A stretch of DNA of 64,000 bases from Labrys wisconsinensis (lineage in GTDB: Bacteria > Pseudomonadota > Alphaproteobacteria > Rhizobiales > Labraceae), in NCBI RefSeq assembly GCF_030814995.1, contig NZ_JAUSVX010000001.1, forward strand, positions 186,001 to 250,000, given 5' to 3'. Shown here piece by piece: positions 16,676-26,630 of this stretch (position 1 is its first letter; each line of letters opens with the position of its first letter). Position numbers and translations under genes: made by a program. The notes under the pieces are model-generated. The model made no database searches. It saw nothing but the letters and a program-made list of their open reading frames with translations, and was not told the origin of the DNA.

Positions 16676-17251
16676 CTAGAACTTGTAACCGACGCGCATG
16701 CCGAGATTCGACAGGCCGCGGTTCTCGAAGCACAGATTCGCATTGGAATTGTGCTCGAACGTCGCCATCACGCTCCAGTGCTCGTCGAACTGGTAGCCGA
16801 TCGAGGCGGACTCCCGGAACAACCAGTGGCACCCCAGCGGGTTCATGTCGTTGTGGGTGTCTTCCAGCTGACCGTTGTTGTAGCTGCCGCCGGCCGTGAA
16901 CTCGACGAACCACGGCGCATCGAACGGCACGAAGTGCCAGGCGGCGCCGAAATAGACCGTGCTGGTCTTGCCGGCGAAATTGAGCGTGCCGCCGATCATC
17001 GGGCGGGGAATCAGCGATTCCGTCCAGTCGTCGGTGTGGAAGGGCTTGCCGAACAGCAATTCGCCGTTGAGGTCGATGCCGCCGTGCTCCGGGCTGCCCA
17101 GGGCGTGATTGTACACGCCGATGCGCACCTCGTCGAAGAAGGGGTCGCCGACCATGGCCGGCGCGCCCTCGGGCGCCGGCGCATCGGCCGCAGCCGCGGG
17201 GGAGATAGCCGCCACGAGGAGGCAGGCGGCCCGAAGTAGACGATGAATCAT
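16676..17251 (-). CDS. pagL: PagL-like lipid A 3-O-deacylase / acyloxyacyl hydrolase
   Basis: 191 residues from ATG 17251, which opens a clear signal peptide (IHRLLRAACLLVAAISPAAAA). The mature chain has alternating beta-strand patterns of an eight-stranded outer-membrane barrel. The catalytic segment FEHNSNANLC near the C-terminus has the His-Ser pair of PagL, and the protein ends in a barrel-type terminal Phe (VGYKF). PagL removes the 3-O acyl chain of lipid A and alters outer-membrane immune and permeability properties. The gene stands alone on the minus strand between CsbD and a divergent SDR gene. Confidence 0.82.
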   Translation of the reverse strand: MIHRLLRAACLLVAAISPAAAADAPAPEGAPAMVGDPFFDEVRIGVYNHALGSPEHGGIDLNGELLFGKPFHTDDWTESLIPRPMIGGTLNFAGKTSTVYFGAAWHFVPFDAPWFVEFTAGGSYNNGQLEDTHNDMNPLGCHWLFRESASIGYQFDEHWSVMATFEHNSNANLCFENRGLSNLGMRVGYKF

Positions 17252-17592
17252 CGCAGATCCCGGCTCGGAGATAGAACGACTCATTCCGAACAAGCTGCCC
17301 CCGCGTCCATCAACACTGCATTAGCGTTAACGAGAGGTTACCTGTCCGCCCCTTCACCAGCCCGCGGCCCCGTCGATGCGAACGCCTGCCCCGGGGATAG
17401 GAAGCTGTGACGCGGGCGTCAATCCGGCAGCCGCGCCCCGTCCCCGGCCCCGCTTCGCGAACGCTCCGCATGATGCAAAAATGTCGAGCGGCAAGGCCCC
17501 ATGCGACCCCATTGCGCCCGCGCGGGCGGCCGGCGTAGACGGGGTGGTGCCGCCGGCGTGCGGCGGTCGGACACCAACGGGGAGCGCGAATC
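17252..17592. other. Intergenic region between pagL and SDR gene
   Basis: 341 bases between two divergent genes. It holds a small AT-richer patch (about 17312-17342) containing the 8-base palindrome CGTTAACG, a possible promoter or operator area. I see no convincing coding frame, tRNA or EcfG-type promoter here. Confidence 0.4.
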
Positions 17593-18372
17593 ATGGAGCT
17601 CGGATTGACGGGACGCACGGCCCTGGTCTGCGCCTCGAGCCGGGGCCTGGGGAGGGCCTGCGCGCTGGAGCTCGCCCGGGCGGGCTGCACGGTGGTGATC
17701 AACGGCCGCGACGCCGAGGCGCTCGAGGCGACGGCCCGGGACATCCGGGCCGAGACCGGCGCCCGGGTGGTGCCGGTCCTCGCCGACATCGCCACCCGCG
17801 AGGGCCAGGACGCCGCGATCGGCGCGGCGCCCGAGATCGACATCCTGGTCACCAACAATGGCGGGCCGCCCTTTCGCGACTTCCGGGCCGTCGACCGCGA
17901 GGCGATGCTGGCCGGCGTGGTCGGCAACATGATCACGCCGATCGAGCTGGTGCAGCGCCTGATCGACGGCATGGTGGACCGGCGCTTCGGCCGGATCGTC
18001 AACATCACCTCCGCCTCGGTGAAGATGCCGCTCGCCGGGCTCGACCTCTCCAGCGGAGCGCGTGCCGGCCTGACCGGCTTCCTCGCCGGCGTCGCCCGTT
18101 CGGTCGCCCATGCCAACGTCACCATCAACTTCCTGCTGCCCGGCTCCTTCGACACGCGGCGGCTGCAGTCCGGGTTGGAGCGCCAGGCGCAGAGCCGCGG
18201 CGTCGACGTCGCGGCGGTGCGCCGGGAAGAGGAGGCATCGATCCCGGCCCGGCGCATCGGCACGCCGGCGGAGTTCGGCGCGGCCTGCGCCTTCCTGTGC
18301 TCGGCCCAGGCCGGCTACATCACCGGCCAGAGCCTGCTGATCGACGGCGGTGCCTATCCCGGGGTGCTGTGA
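17593..18372 (+). CDS. SDR-family oxidoreductase homologue without canonical Tyr/Lys
   Basis: 259 residues with a Rossmann N-terminus (GRTALVCASSRGLGRACALELA), where the usual TGxxxGxG is replaced by ASSRGLG. It keeps NNGGPP, NITSASVKMPLAGLDLSSG and the C-terminal ITGQSLLIDGGAYPGVL of 3-oxoacyl-ACP reductase-like proteins. At the place of the catalytic YxxxK the sequence reads SSGARAGLTG, with no Tyr or Lys. A subgroup of beta-ketoacyl reductase-like SDRs has this deviation; their reaction is unsettled. It is followed closely by a polysaccharide deacetylase. Confidence 0.85.
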   Translation: MELGLTGRTALVCASSRGLGRACALELARAGCTVVINGRDAEALEATARDIRAETGARVVPVLADIATREGQDAAIGAAPEIDILVTNNGGPPFRDFRAVDREAMLAGVVGNMITPIELVQRLIDGMVDRRFGRIVNITSASVKMPLAGLDLSSGARAGLTGFLAGVARSVAHANVTINFLLPGSFDTRRLQSGLERQAQSRGVDVAAVRREEEASIPARRIGTPAEFGAACAFLCSAQAGYITGQSLLIDGGAYPGVL

Positions 18373-18388
18373 GCGCCCCAGGGGTGCT

Positions 18389-19219
18389 GTGACCGTCGCG
18401 GAAAAGCTGCATTCCTGGCCGAGGGTCGCGGGTTTCGGCCCACCGACGGAGGTTGCACTGCCCCGAAACCTCGCCGCAGGCCTGGCGTTCGCCGCCGCCC
18501 TGCTTTCCCCCGCGGCGATCGAGGCCCGGGCCGCGCAGTCCCCCTCCCCGGCCTGCATCGCGCTGACCTTCGACGACGGTCCGGATGCGACGCTGACGCC
18601 GCGCCTCCTCGACATCCTGGAGAAGAACGGCGTCCCCGCCACCTTCTTCGTCGTCGGCCGACGCATGGCGGAGGCGCCAGGCCTGGTCCGGCGCGAGCAC
18701 GCCGACGGCGACGAGATCGGCAATCACACCTGGGACCACCAGCCCCTGCCCAGCCTCGGCGAGGACGCCATCGTCGCCGAGATCGCCCGCACCGACGCGG
18801 CGATCGAGGCCGAGGCCGGCCTGCGCCCGACCTTCATCCGCCCGCCCTACGGCGTGATCACGCCGGCGGTCGAGGACGTGCTGCGCCGGCACGGGCTGAT
18901 GCGCCCGCTGGCCTCCTGGGACATCGACAGCTTCGACTGGCTGCACGGCAACGCCGTCTGGAGCGCCTTCCTGGCCGCCCGGGCCGCGCCGGGCTCGGTG
19001 ATCCTGCTGCACGACATCCATCCCTCGACCATCGACGCCGTGCCGCGCATCATCGCGGCCGTGCGGGCCCGGGGGCTGGGCTTCGCCACCCTCTCCACGC
19101 TCGGCAGCTGCCGCGGGCCGGCAACGGCGCTCGCCGCATCCACCGCCGCGGGCCGGCCGGGCTGGACGGTGCGGCTGCTCCGGCCCCTGCGCAGCCTCAT
19201 CGGCGGCATCGGCTCCTGA
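18389..19219 (+). CDS. Exported polysaccharide deacetylase (NodB/CE4 family)
   Basis: About 276 residues from a GTG at 18389 with AGGGG just upstream; the true start is uncertain because a signal-like segment (NLAAGLAFAAALLSPAAIEA) only begins ~30 residues in. The CE4 motifs are all present: LTFDDGPD (metal-binding Asp), HTWDH (two His), RPPYG, and the LLHDIH motif. Family members deacetylate chitin-like oligomers, peptidoglycan or other N-acetylated glycans outside the cytoplasm. The gene follows the SDR by 16 bases; the 12-base string GGGGTGCTGTGA occurs at the SDR end and again 20 bases on. Confidence 0.85.
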   Translation: MTVAEKLHSWPRVAGFGPPTEVALPRNLAAGLAFAAALLSPAAIEARAAQSPSPACIALTFDDGPDATLTPRLLDILEKNGVPATFFVVGRRMAEAPGLVRREHADGDEIGNHTWDHQPLPSLGEDAIVAEIARTDAAIEAEAGLRPTFIRPPYGVITPAVEDVLRRHGLMRPLASWDIDSFDWLHGNAVWSAFLAARAAPGSVILLHDIHPSTIDAVPRIIAAVRARGLGFATLSTLGSCRGPATALAASTAAGRPGWTVRLLRPLRSLIGGIGS

Positions 19220-19282
19220 ACGGCCATATCGAGGCCCGATTCCGGTGGCAGGCATGCCGACCTCCTCCTGGGACGAGCGGGC

Positions 19283-19957
19283 ATGATCGACGAAGACGGC
19301 AAGCCGGTCAGGCTGGTGTGGAGCTTCAGCCGGGCGGAGCTGATCGCCGACGGCGTGGTGCACGTGCTCGGCAGCACCTTCGCGCTCTCGGCCGGCGTCA
19401 CCCTGGTCGTGCTCTGCGCCCTGTTCGCCACCGGGCCGTCGCTGGCGGCGGCATCGGTCTACGCCGTCACCCTGGTCGCCACCTTCGGCATCTCGGCCGC
19501 GTACAATGTCTGGCCGGTCTGCCGCACCAAGTGGACGCTGCGGCGCTTCGACCATGCCACGATCTTCCTGCTGATCGCCGGCACCTACACCCCGTTCCTG
19601 ATGCAGGTGCCGGACCGCTGGGTCAGCGTCGGGCTGCTCTCCGGCGTCTGGCTCGTCGCCCTGGCCGGCACGGTGCTGAAGCTCGGCTTTCCCGGCCAGC
19701 TCGACCGCCTGTCGATCGGCCTCTATCTCGCCCTGGGCTGGAGCGGCCTGCTGGCGAGCAACACCGTCATGGCGGTGCTGCCGCCCTCGGCGATCTGGCT
19801 GATCGGCATCGGCGGCGTGCTCTACACGGTCGGCGTCGTCTTCCACGTCTGGGAGAAGCTGCGCTTCCAGAACGCGGTCTGGCACGGCTTCGTGCTCGCC
19901 GCGGCCGGATGCCACTATGCCGCGGTGGTCGACAGCCTGGTGCTGGCGCCGGCCTGA
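19283..19957 (+). CDS. Hemolysin III family membrane protein
   Basis: 224 residues with seven predicted membrane segments. It carries the family motifs (ELIADGVVHVLG at the start, the conserved RRFDHATIFLLIAGTYTPF, and HVWEKLRFQNAVWHGFV near the end). The family (COG1272, YqfA) belongs to the PAQR/CREST superfamily of putative membrane hydrolases; the conserved His and Asp residues seen here could bind a metal. The hemolysin name is historical and does not imply toxin activity. A 24-bp hairpin follows ~55 bases downstream. Confidence 0.9.
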   Translation: MIDEDGKPVRLVWSFSRAELIADGVVHVLGSTFALSAGVTLVVLCALFATGPSLAAASVYAVTLVATFGISAAYNVWPVCRTKWTLRRFDHATIFLLIAGTYTPFLMQVPDRWVSVGLLSGVWLVALAGTVLKLGFPGQLDRLSIGLYLALGWSGLLASNTVMAVLPPSAIWLIGIGGVLYTVGVVFHVWEKLRFQNAVWHGFVLAAAGCHYAAVVDSLVLAPA

Positions 19958-20013
19958 TACCGTCGGCCCCGGTCTCCGACCGGTGCCGAGCGGGTGACGC
20001 TCAAACGCCGCGC

Positions 20014-20066
20014 GGGCTTGTACCAAGGGTCGATGAGTCGAGCTCATCGACCCTTGGTACAAGCCC
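20014..20066. repeat. Perfect 24-bp inverted repeat with 5-base loop
   Basis: The arms 20014-20037 and 20043-20066 are exact reverse complements (24 of 24), starting GGGCTTGTACCAAGG and separated by TCGAG. There is no T-run on either side, so it is not an ordinary intrinsic terminator, though it could act as a bidirectional transcription or RNA-processing barrier between hemolysin III and the esterase. It differs in sequence from the 4941-5027 element. Confidence 0.9.
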
Positions 20067-20183
20067 GAAATCGCCATCTCGCCTTGAATGCGGCACCGCA
20101 ATATCCATCTATCGCCAATGTTGCATTGCAACATGACCGCTCGAAACCACCTCGTTCCGAGGCGGCTTGTGGAAAGGCGCGTG

Positions 20184-21302
20184 ATGGCCAGCTTGCAGCA
20201 GACCCTTGTCGAACTGGAGAGGCTGAGGCGGCAATGGGCCCGCTCGCTGCCGGCCGACCCGGCCTTCGCCGGACCGTCCGATCGCCTGCGCGAGGTCGCC
20301 GCCTTCGGTCCCGACCCGGGCAACCTGCGCATGCTCGCCTATGTGCCGCCGCTCCTGGCGGCGCCGCGGGCGCTGGTCGTGGTGCTGCACGGCTGCACCC
20401 AGACGGCCGCCGGCTACGACCACGGCTCGGGCTGGTCGGCCCTGGCGGAGCGCCACGGCTTCTGCCTGCTCTACCCCGAGCAGCGGGCGGCCAACAATCC
20501 CAAGCTCTGCTTCAACTGGTTCGCCGAGGCCGATACCCGGCGCGGCGAGGGCGAAGTGCGCTCGATCCGCTCGATGATCGAGACCATGATCCGGGCGCAC
20601 GGCATCGACCGCAGCCGCGTCCACATCACCGGCCTGTCCGCCGGCGGCGCCATGGCCTGCGCCATGCTGGCAACCTCGCCGGAACTGTTCGCGGCGGGCG
20701 GCATCGTCGCCGGCCTGCCCTATGGGGCCGCGACGTCGGTGCGCGAGGCTTTCGAGGCGATGGCGCGCGGCCGCGACCGGCCGGCCGAGGCCTGGGGCGA
20801 CGGCATCCGGGCCGCCTCGGCCCATCGCGGCCCCTGGCCCCGCATCACCGTCTGGCACGGCGAGGCCGATGCGACCGTGGCTCCGGCCAATGCCGAGGCC
20901 CTGGTGCGGCAATGGCTCGACGTCCACGGCATCGACGCCGCGAGCGTCCGCAACCAGCCGGTGCCCGGTGCGTCCAGGCGGATCTGGTCGGGTCCGCGCG
21001 GCGTCGCGGTGGAGGCCTGGCTCGTTCCCGGCATGGGCCACGGCACGCCGCTGAAGACGTCAGGCGCCGGCGACGACGTCTGCGGCCACGCCGGTCCCTT
21101 CATGATCGAGGCGGGGATCTCGTCGACCTTCGCGATGGCCGGCGCCTGGGGCCTCACCGAGCAGCGCATGCCGGCGCGGCCGGCGGAGCCCGGCGGCAAG
21201 ACCGGCCGGCCGGGGCCGGATCTGCCGATGCGGAGCACCGAGGTCGCGGCTTCGATCCGCCGCGCCCTGGCCGCCGCCGGCCTGGGGCGGCCCCGGACCT
21301 GA
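20184..21302 (+). CDS. PHB depolymerase family esterase (LpqC-like)
   Basis: 372 residues from ATG 20184 (AAAGG upstream). This alpha/beta hydrolase has the oxyanion motif VVLHGCTQTA, the nucleophile elbow GLSAGGAMACAML, the acid segment WHGEADATVAP and the His of GMGHGTPL. The conserved PEQRAANNPKLCFNWF block marks the PHB depolymerase/feruloyl-esterase-like family (COG3509). The N-terminus lacks a clear signal peptide in the chosen start, so it may act inside the cell. The substrate could be short-chain polyhydroxyalkanoate or another ester. Confidence 0.87.
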   Translation: MASLQQTLVELERLRRQWARSLPADPAFAGPSDRLREVAAFGPDPGNLRMLAYVPPLLAAPRALVVVLHGCTQTAAGYDHGSGWSALAERHGFCLLYPEQRAANNPKLCFNWFAEADTRRGEGEVRSIRSMIETMIRAHGIDRSRVHITGLSAGGAMACAMLATSPELFAAGGIVAGLPYGAATSVREAFEAMARGRDRPAEAWGDGIRAASAHRGPWPRITVWHGEADATVAPANAEALVRQWLDVHGIDAASVRNQPVPGASRRIWSGPRGVAVEAWLVPGMGHGTPLKTSGAGDDVCGHAGPFMIEAGISSTFAMAGAWGLTEQRMPARPAEPGGKTGRPGPDLPMRSTEVAASIRRALAAAGLGRPRT

Positions 21303-21324
21303 GCGCGGGGCCGCCGTCCGGGGG

Positions 21325-21618
21325 TCAGCGCACGCAGCGCCGGCCGTCGAAGCGCGTATAGGGCGGGCAGCGCGGACCGCCGGGGTTCACCGGCGGCGGC
21401 CCACGCCAATAGGGCGGGCGACCATAGACCGGCCCGGTCTCGACGACCACCGGGCGGGGTTCCACATAGACGGGGGCCGGGCGGACATAGACCGGCGCCG
21501 GCTGCACATAGACCGGCCGCGGGGCGGGATAGGGCCGATAGACCACCGTCTCCCCATCCGTCGCACAGCCGGAAAGCATGATGGCGGCCAAGCCCGCCAT
21601 GACGATCTGGGCTTTCAT
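21325..21618 (-). CDS. Small Pro/Tyr/Val-rich lipoprotein
   Basis: 97 residues. The lipobox LSGC follows a short hydrophobic signal (KAQIVMAGLAAIM), so Cys19 is probably lipidated. The mature part has repeats of the type RPVYVQPAP/PVYVRPAP and ends with a cysteine pair (GPRCPPYTRFDGRRCVR). GGAGACAAGAC precedes the ATG, and 16 bases upstream lies a palindrome CGGTCGG-A-CCGACCG (21634-21648) that could be an operator. It is probably an envelope-associated structural peptide of unknown function. Confidence 0.75.
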   Translation of the reverse strand: MKAQIVMAGLAAIMLSGCATDGETVVYRPYPAPRPVYVQPAPVYVRPAPVYVEPRPVVVETGPVYGRPPYWRGPPPVNPGGPRCPPYTRFDGRRCVR

Positions 21619-21841
21619 GTCTTGTCTCCGATACGGTCGGACCGACCGAGACGGCGATCACATCACGAAAATCGTGAATATCGCGGTAAGGCATCGTTCA
21701 GCTTCAATTCATCCCGGCCGGCGAATCGTTCGCCCGGGCCTGTTTCCCTGGTGACGGCACGGATGGATGGCGCATGCGCGGCCTTGAGGCCTGCGCGCCG
21801 CTCGTGCATGGTGCGATGCGATACCCCACGAGCCCCCCTGC

Positions 21842-22123
21842 ATGCGCAACCAGTTGATGTTCGCGATCTACGCGGCCCTGCTGCTGTGGTCCGCCTGGTC
21901 GGTCGTGACCGCGATCCGCACGGCCCGCGCGACCGATTTCGAGAGCCGGGAAGAGACGCGGCGCCATCCCGTCGACTTCGGCCTGAGCGTGCTCAGCCGC
22001 GTCGTGGTGCTGGTGCTCAGCATCATGGGCTGCGCCTACCAGTTCGGCTACGGCGTCGATCCCCTGACGGTGCTGCACCTCACCGGGAACGGGCAGGTGG
22101 TGGAGGCGTCGGGCGCGCGCTGA
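21842..22123 (+). CDS. Small two-helix membrane protein, hypothetical
   Basis: 93 residues from ATG 21842. Two hydrophobic segments (about 7-25 and 48-67) flank a charged loop (TDFESREETRRHPVDFG). Not recognised. The codon use fits neighbouring genes, and the overlapping minus-strand frames lack domain features, so this is probably real. The gap to the next gene (22124-22398) shows nothing I can name. Confidence 0.55.
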   Translation: MRNQLMFAIYAALLLWSAWSVVTAIRTARATDFESREETRRHPVDFGLSVLSRVVVLVLSIMGCAYQFGYGVDPLTVLHLTGNGQVVEASGAR

Positions 22124-22398
22124 GCGGCCGCGCAGGCCGGCGTCACGCCGGGGGCAGCCCAGAGGCCATGCTCGATGCCGCCGCTGCGGCCCGCGCGCCC
22201 TGGAAGGCTGCGATTGTTGTTGCACCAATCGGGCCAGCTCCCCGTTCGGCCAAGGCGCTGACCTGGACCCGCGTCGATCGACCGTGCCGAGGCCGCTCGC
22301 CTCATCGCCGCCATCGGGCCGCGCCTCGCGGGGAACGCCGTGCTCCCATCCCGCGAAGCGCCGCTCCGGCAAGGTGCCGCCTCGGGCAGGCTGCCGCC

Positions 22399-23871
22399 TC
22401 AATCCCCGGCCGATGCGAACCTCGAGAGAGCGCTCGCGGTGCCATGGTCCCAGATGTGCCGCAGCTCCTCGCGGAAATCGGCCGCGAACGCCTCGGATTG
22501 GCCGAGGTCGCCGTAGATGTCGGACATGTCGAGCCATGCGCCCGGCCGGGCGCGTGCCGCATCCGCCGTCTCGCGCAGCCGGTCCCATTGAGGATCGTTC
22601 GCCTCGACGCGCCCGCCCGTTTCCATGGATCCCTGGCAGTATCGGCACCACAGCGCCGAAACCAGCGCCAGGCCGCGGGCACGCCCCGTCGCCCGCAACC
22701 GGTCGCGCGCGACCGGCAGAATGAATTTGGGCTGCCGGTTCGAGCCGTCGAAGCAGAGCCGCTGGATGGTGTCGGCGATGGCCGGATTGCCGAAGCGCCG
22801 CGCGACCGAGCGGAAATAGGCGCTCATGTCCGTGCCCGGTATGAGCCCCACCGTCGGAATGATCTCCTCCCGCTCCAGCTTGTCCAGGAACGAGCGGATC
22901 AGCGGATCGCCCATCGCGTCATGGACGAAGCGATGGCCGAGCAGCGCGGCGGGGTAGGCGAGCGCGGCGTGGCCGCCGTTGAGGATCCGGATCTTCATGG
23001 ATTCGTAGGGCGCGACGTCGGCGACGAACTCGACGCCCACCTCTTCCAGCGCCGGGCGCCCCAGCGGGAAATGGTCTTCCAGCACCCATTGCCGGAACGG
23101 CTCGCAGAAGACCGGCCAATTGTCCTCGATGCCGAACCGCTCCCGCAGCAGGAGCACCTGCTCGTCGCTGGTCCTGGGCGTGATGCGATCGACCATGCCG
23201 TCGGGGCAGGCGACATTGTCCTCGATCCAGGCCGCCAGGTCCGGATCCCGGACGCCGGCCAGGCCCTTCAGCGCGCTCGCCGTCACGTGGCCATTGTGGG
23301 GAATGTTGTCGCAGGACACGACCGTGAAGGGCGCAATGCCGGCGGAGCGGCGGCGACGCAGGCCGGCGAGCATGATGCCGAAGACCGTCGCAGGCGATTC
23401 GGGCCTCGCCGCGTCGCCGAGCACGGCCGGGTGATCCGCGGCGAAGGCCCCCGACGCGTCGCGGAAATAGCCGCCCTCCGTGATGGTCAGCGACACGATG
23501 GCGATCGAGGGATCGCAGAGGCGTTCGACGATCGCGGCCGCATCGCCGGGAGCCAGGAAATCGACCATCGCGCCCGTCACGCGCGCGTCGATGTGCTCGA
23601 CATCCTGCTCCACCACCGTGGTCAGCCAGTCCTGGTCCCGGAGCTTCTGCCAGCCGGGGCGCTCGCCGGGGAGAACGCCGGCGCCGACGATCCCCCAGCG
23701 CATGTCGGACCCGTGCTCCAGGAGATCGTCGATATAGGCCGCCTGATGGGCGCGGTGAAAATTGCCCACCCCGAAGTGAAGGATCCCGCCGCGGACCGCC
23801 GACCTGTCATAGGTGGGAACGCGGACCGGCGATCGCAGATCCGGAAGCGATGATGTCGAAAGCTTTGTCAT
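22399..23871 (-). CDS. Mannitol dehydrogenase family oxidoreductase (first of two)
   Basis: 490 residues from ATG 23871. The N-terminal Rossmann domain begins HFGVGNFHRAHQAAYIDDLL, and the TITEGGYFRD motif is present. The C-terminal helical domain has the catalytic Lys-Asn-His triad (K-IRIL-N-GG-H). Members oxidise mannitol, arabinitol, fructuronate/tagaturonate or similar polyols with NAD(P). It is the last gene of the ABC cluster (permease 127 bases upstream). A second, different copy lies at 26631-28115, so two polyols or two steps may be handled. Confidence 0.9.
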   Translation of the reverse strand: MTKLSTSSLPDLRSPVRVPTYDRSAVRGGILHFGVGNFHRAHQAAYIDDLLEHGSDMRWGIVGAGVLPGERPGWQKLRDQDWLTTVVEQDVEHIDARVTGAMVDFLAPGDAAAIVERLCDPSIAIVSLTITEGGYFRDASGAFAADHPAVLGDAARPESPATVFGIMLAGLRRRRSAGIAPFTVVSCDNIPHNGHVTASALKGLAGVRDPDLAAWIEDNVACPDGMVDRITPRTSDEQVLLLRERFGIEDNWPVFCEPFRQWVLEDHFPLGRPALEEVGVEFVADVAPYESMKIRILNGGHAALAYPAALLGHRFVHDAMGDPLIRSFLDKLEREEIIPTVGLIPGTDMSAYFRSVARRFGNPAIADTIQRLCFDGSNRQPKFILPVARDRLRATGRARGLALVSALWCRYCQGSMETGGRVEANDPQWDRLRETADAARARPGAWLDMSDIYGDLGQSEAFAADFREELRHIWDHGTASALSRFASAGD

Positions 23872-23998
23872 GCGCCGTGGACGCTCCCTGTTGAGTCTTC
23901 GAAGCCGCATGCCGTTCCGATCGCGCCGGTGCAGCCTTGCCGGAGCGGGATCGGCGAAGACCATATCACCGTGCGCCCTCGCAGGTGAGGGCCGCTCC

Positions 23999-25024
23999 TC
24001 AGGTCCTCGCGCTGCTGGACGAACGGACGCGATCGAGCGCGACCGCGCCGATGATCACCAGGCCCTTGATAATGAATTGCCAGATGTCGGAGACGCCGGT
24101 CAGGATCAGGCCGTTGGAGAGCACGGCGATGATCAGGGCGCCGACGAGCGTGCCCCAGATCGAGCCGACGCCGCCGACGAAGCTGGTGCCGCCGAGGATG
24201 ACGGCGGCGATGGCGTCGAGCTCGTAGGATCCGCCGAGCTGCAGGCCGTTGGCGGCATAGAGCTTGGCGGCGGACATCGCCCCGCCCAGGCCCGCCAGCA
24301 GGCCGGACATGCCGTAGACGAACAGCAGGATCGACCAGACCTTGATGCCGGCGAGGCGCGAGGCCTCGGCATTGCCGCCGATGGCATAGATGCGCAGCCC
24401 CAGCACGGTGCGGCGCAGGATCAGCCACGAGATCACGACCGTGGCGAGCGCGATCACCATCAGCCAGGGAACGCCGAAGATGGTTCCGTTGCCGATGAAG
24501 GCGAAGGGCAGGCTCGAGTTGAACACCGTCTTGTCCTCGCCGAACAGGCGGGCGAGGCCGCGCACGGCCGTCATCGAGCCCAGGGTGACGATGAAGGGCG
24601 GCAGGCGCATGAAGGCGATCAGCGCCCCGTTGGCCAGGCCGAGCAGGCCGCCGGTCACCAGCGCGGCCACCAGGCCCAGCATGCCCCAGCCGGGTATCAG
24701 CGAGACGATGAGGGCTGCCATGGCCGAGGCCGCCAGCACCGAGCCCACCGAGAGATCGATGCCGCCGGTGAGGATCACGAAGGTCATGCCGGCCGCCAGG
24801 ACCGTGTTGATCGAGGCCTGCTGGGCGACGATCGACAGGTTGCTCCAGGTGCCGAAGCGGCCGCTGGCCCAGGACAGGCCGCCGGTCTCGACATAGCCGG
24901 ACAGCAGCTGGAACAGGATGGCGATCAGCACGAGCGCGGGCAGCATGCCGAGGCCGCGCAAGGTGCCGGCCAGGGCCAGCCTGCGGCGCGAGGCGTCTGC
25001 CGCGGGGAGGTCGGTGGAGGTCAT
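23999..25024 (-). CDS. Ribose-type sugar ABC transporter permease
   Basis: 341 residues, about nine membrane segments. It has the RbsC/BPD_transp_2 signatures AGMTFVILTGGIDLSVGSVLA, GNGTIFGVPWLM and GGAMSAAKLYAANGLQLGGSYELDAIAAVILGG in order. It pairs with the RbsA-like ATPase immediately upstream and the RbsB-like binding protein further upstream to form one CUT2-class importer. The substrate is probably a polyol, judging by the dehydrogenases and kinase in the same cluster. Confidence 0.92.
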   Translation of the reverse strand: MTSTDLPAADASRRRLALAGTLRGLGMLPALVLIAILFQLLSGYVETGGLSWASGRFGTWSNLSIVAQQASINTVLAAGMTFVILTGGIDLSVGSVLAASAMAALIVSLIPGWGMLGLVAALVTGGLLGLANGALIAFMRLPPFIVTLGSMTAVRGLARLFGEDKTVFNSSLPFAFIGNGTIFGVPWLMVIALATVVISWLILRRTVLGLRIYAIGGNAEASRLAGIKVWSILLFVYGMSGLLAGLGGAMSAAKLYAANGLQLGGSYELDAIAAVILGGTSFVGGVGSIWGTLVGALIIAVLSNGLILTGVSDIWQFIIKGLVIIGAVALDRVRSSSSART

Positions 25025-25073
25025 CGCGTCACCCTGCCTGTCGTGCGTGAGGAGGCATGTCGGCGGCCACGCA

Positions 25074-26624
<1,551 letters not shown>

Positions 26625-26630
26625 GGACTG

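Noticed and set aside
21622-23853. 743-codon plus-strand frame opposite the first mannitol dehydrogenase
   Set aside because: It is antisense to an enzyme with intact catalytic motifs and shows no domain of its own.
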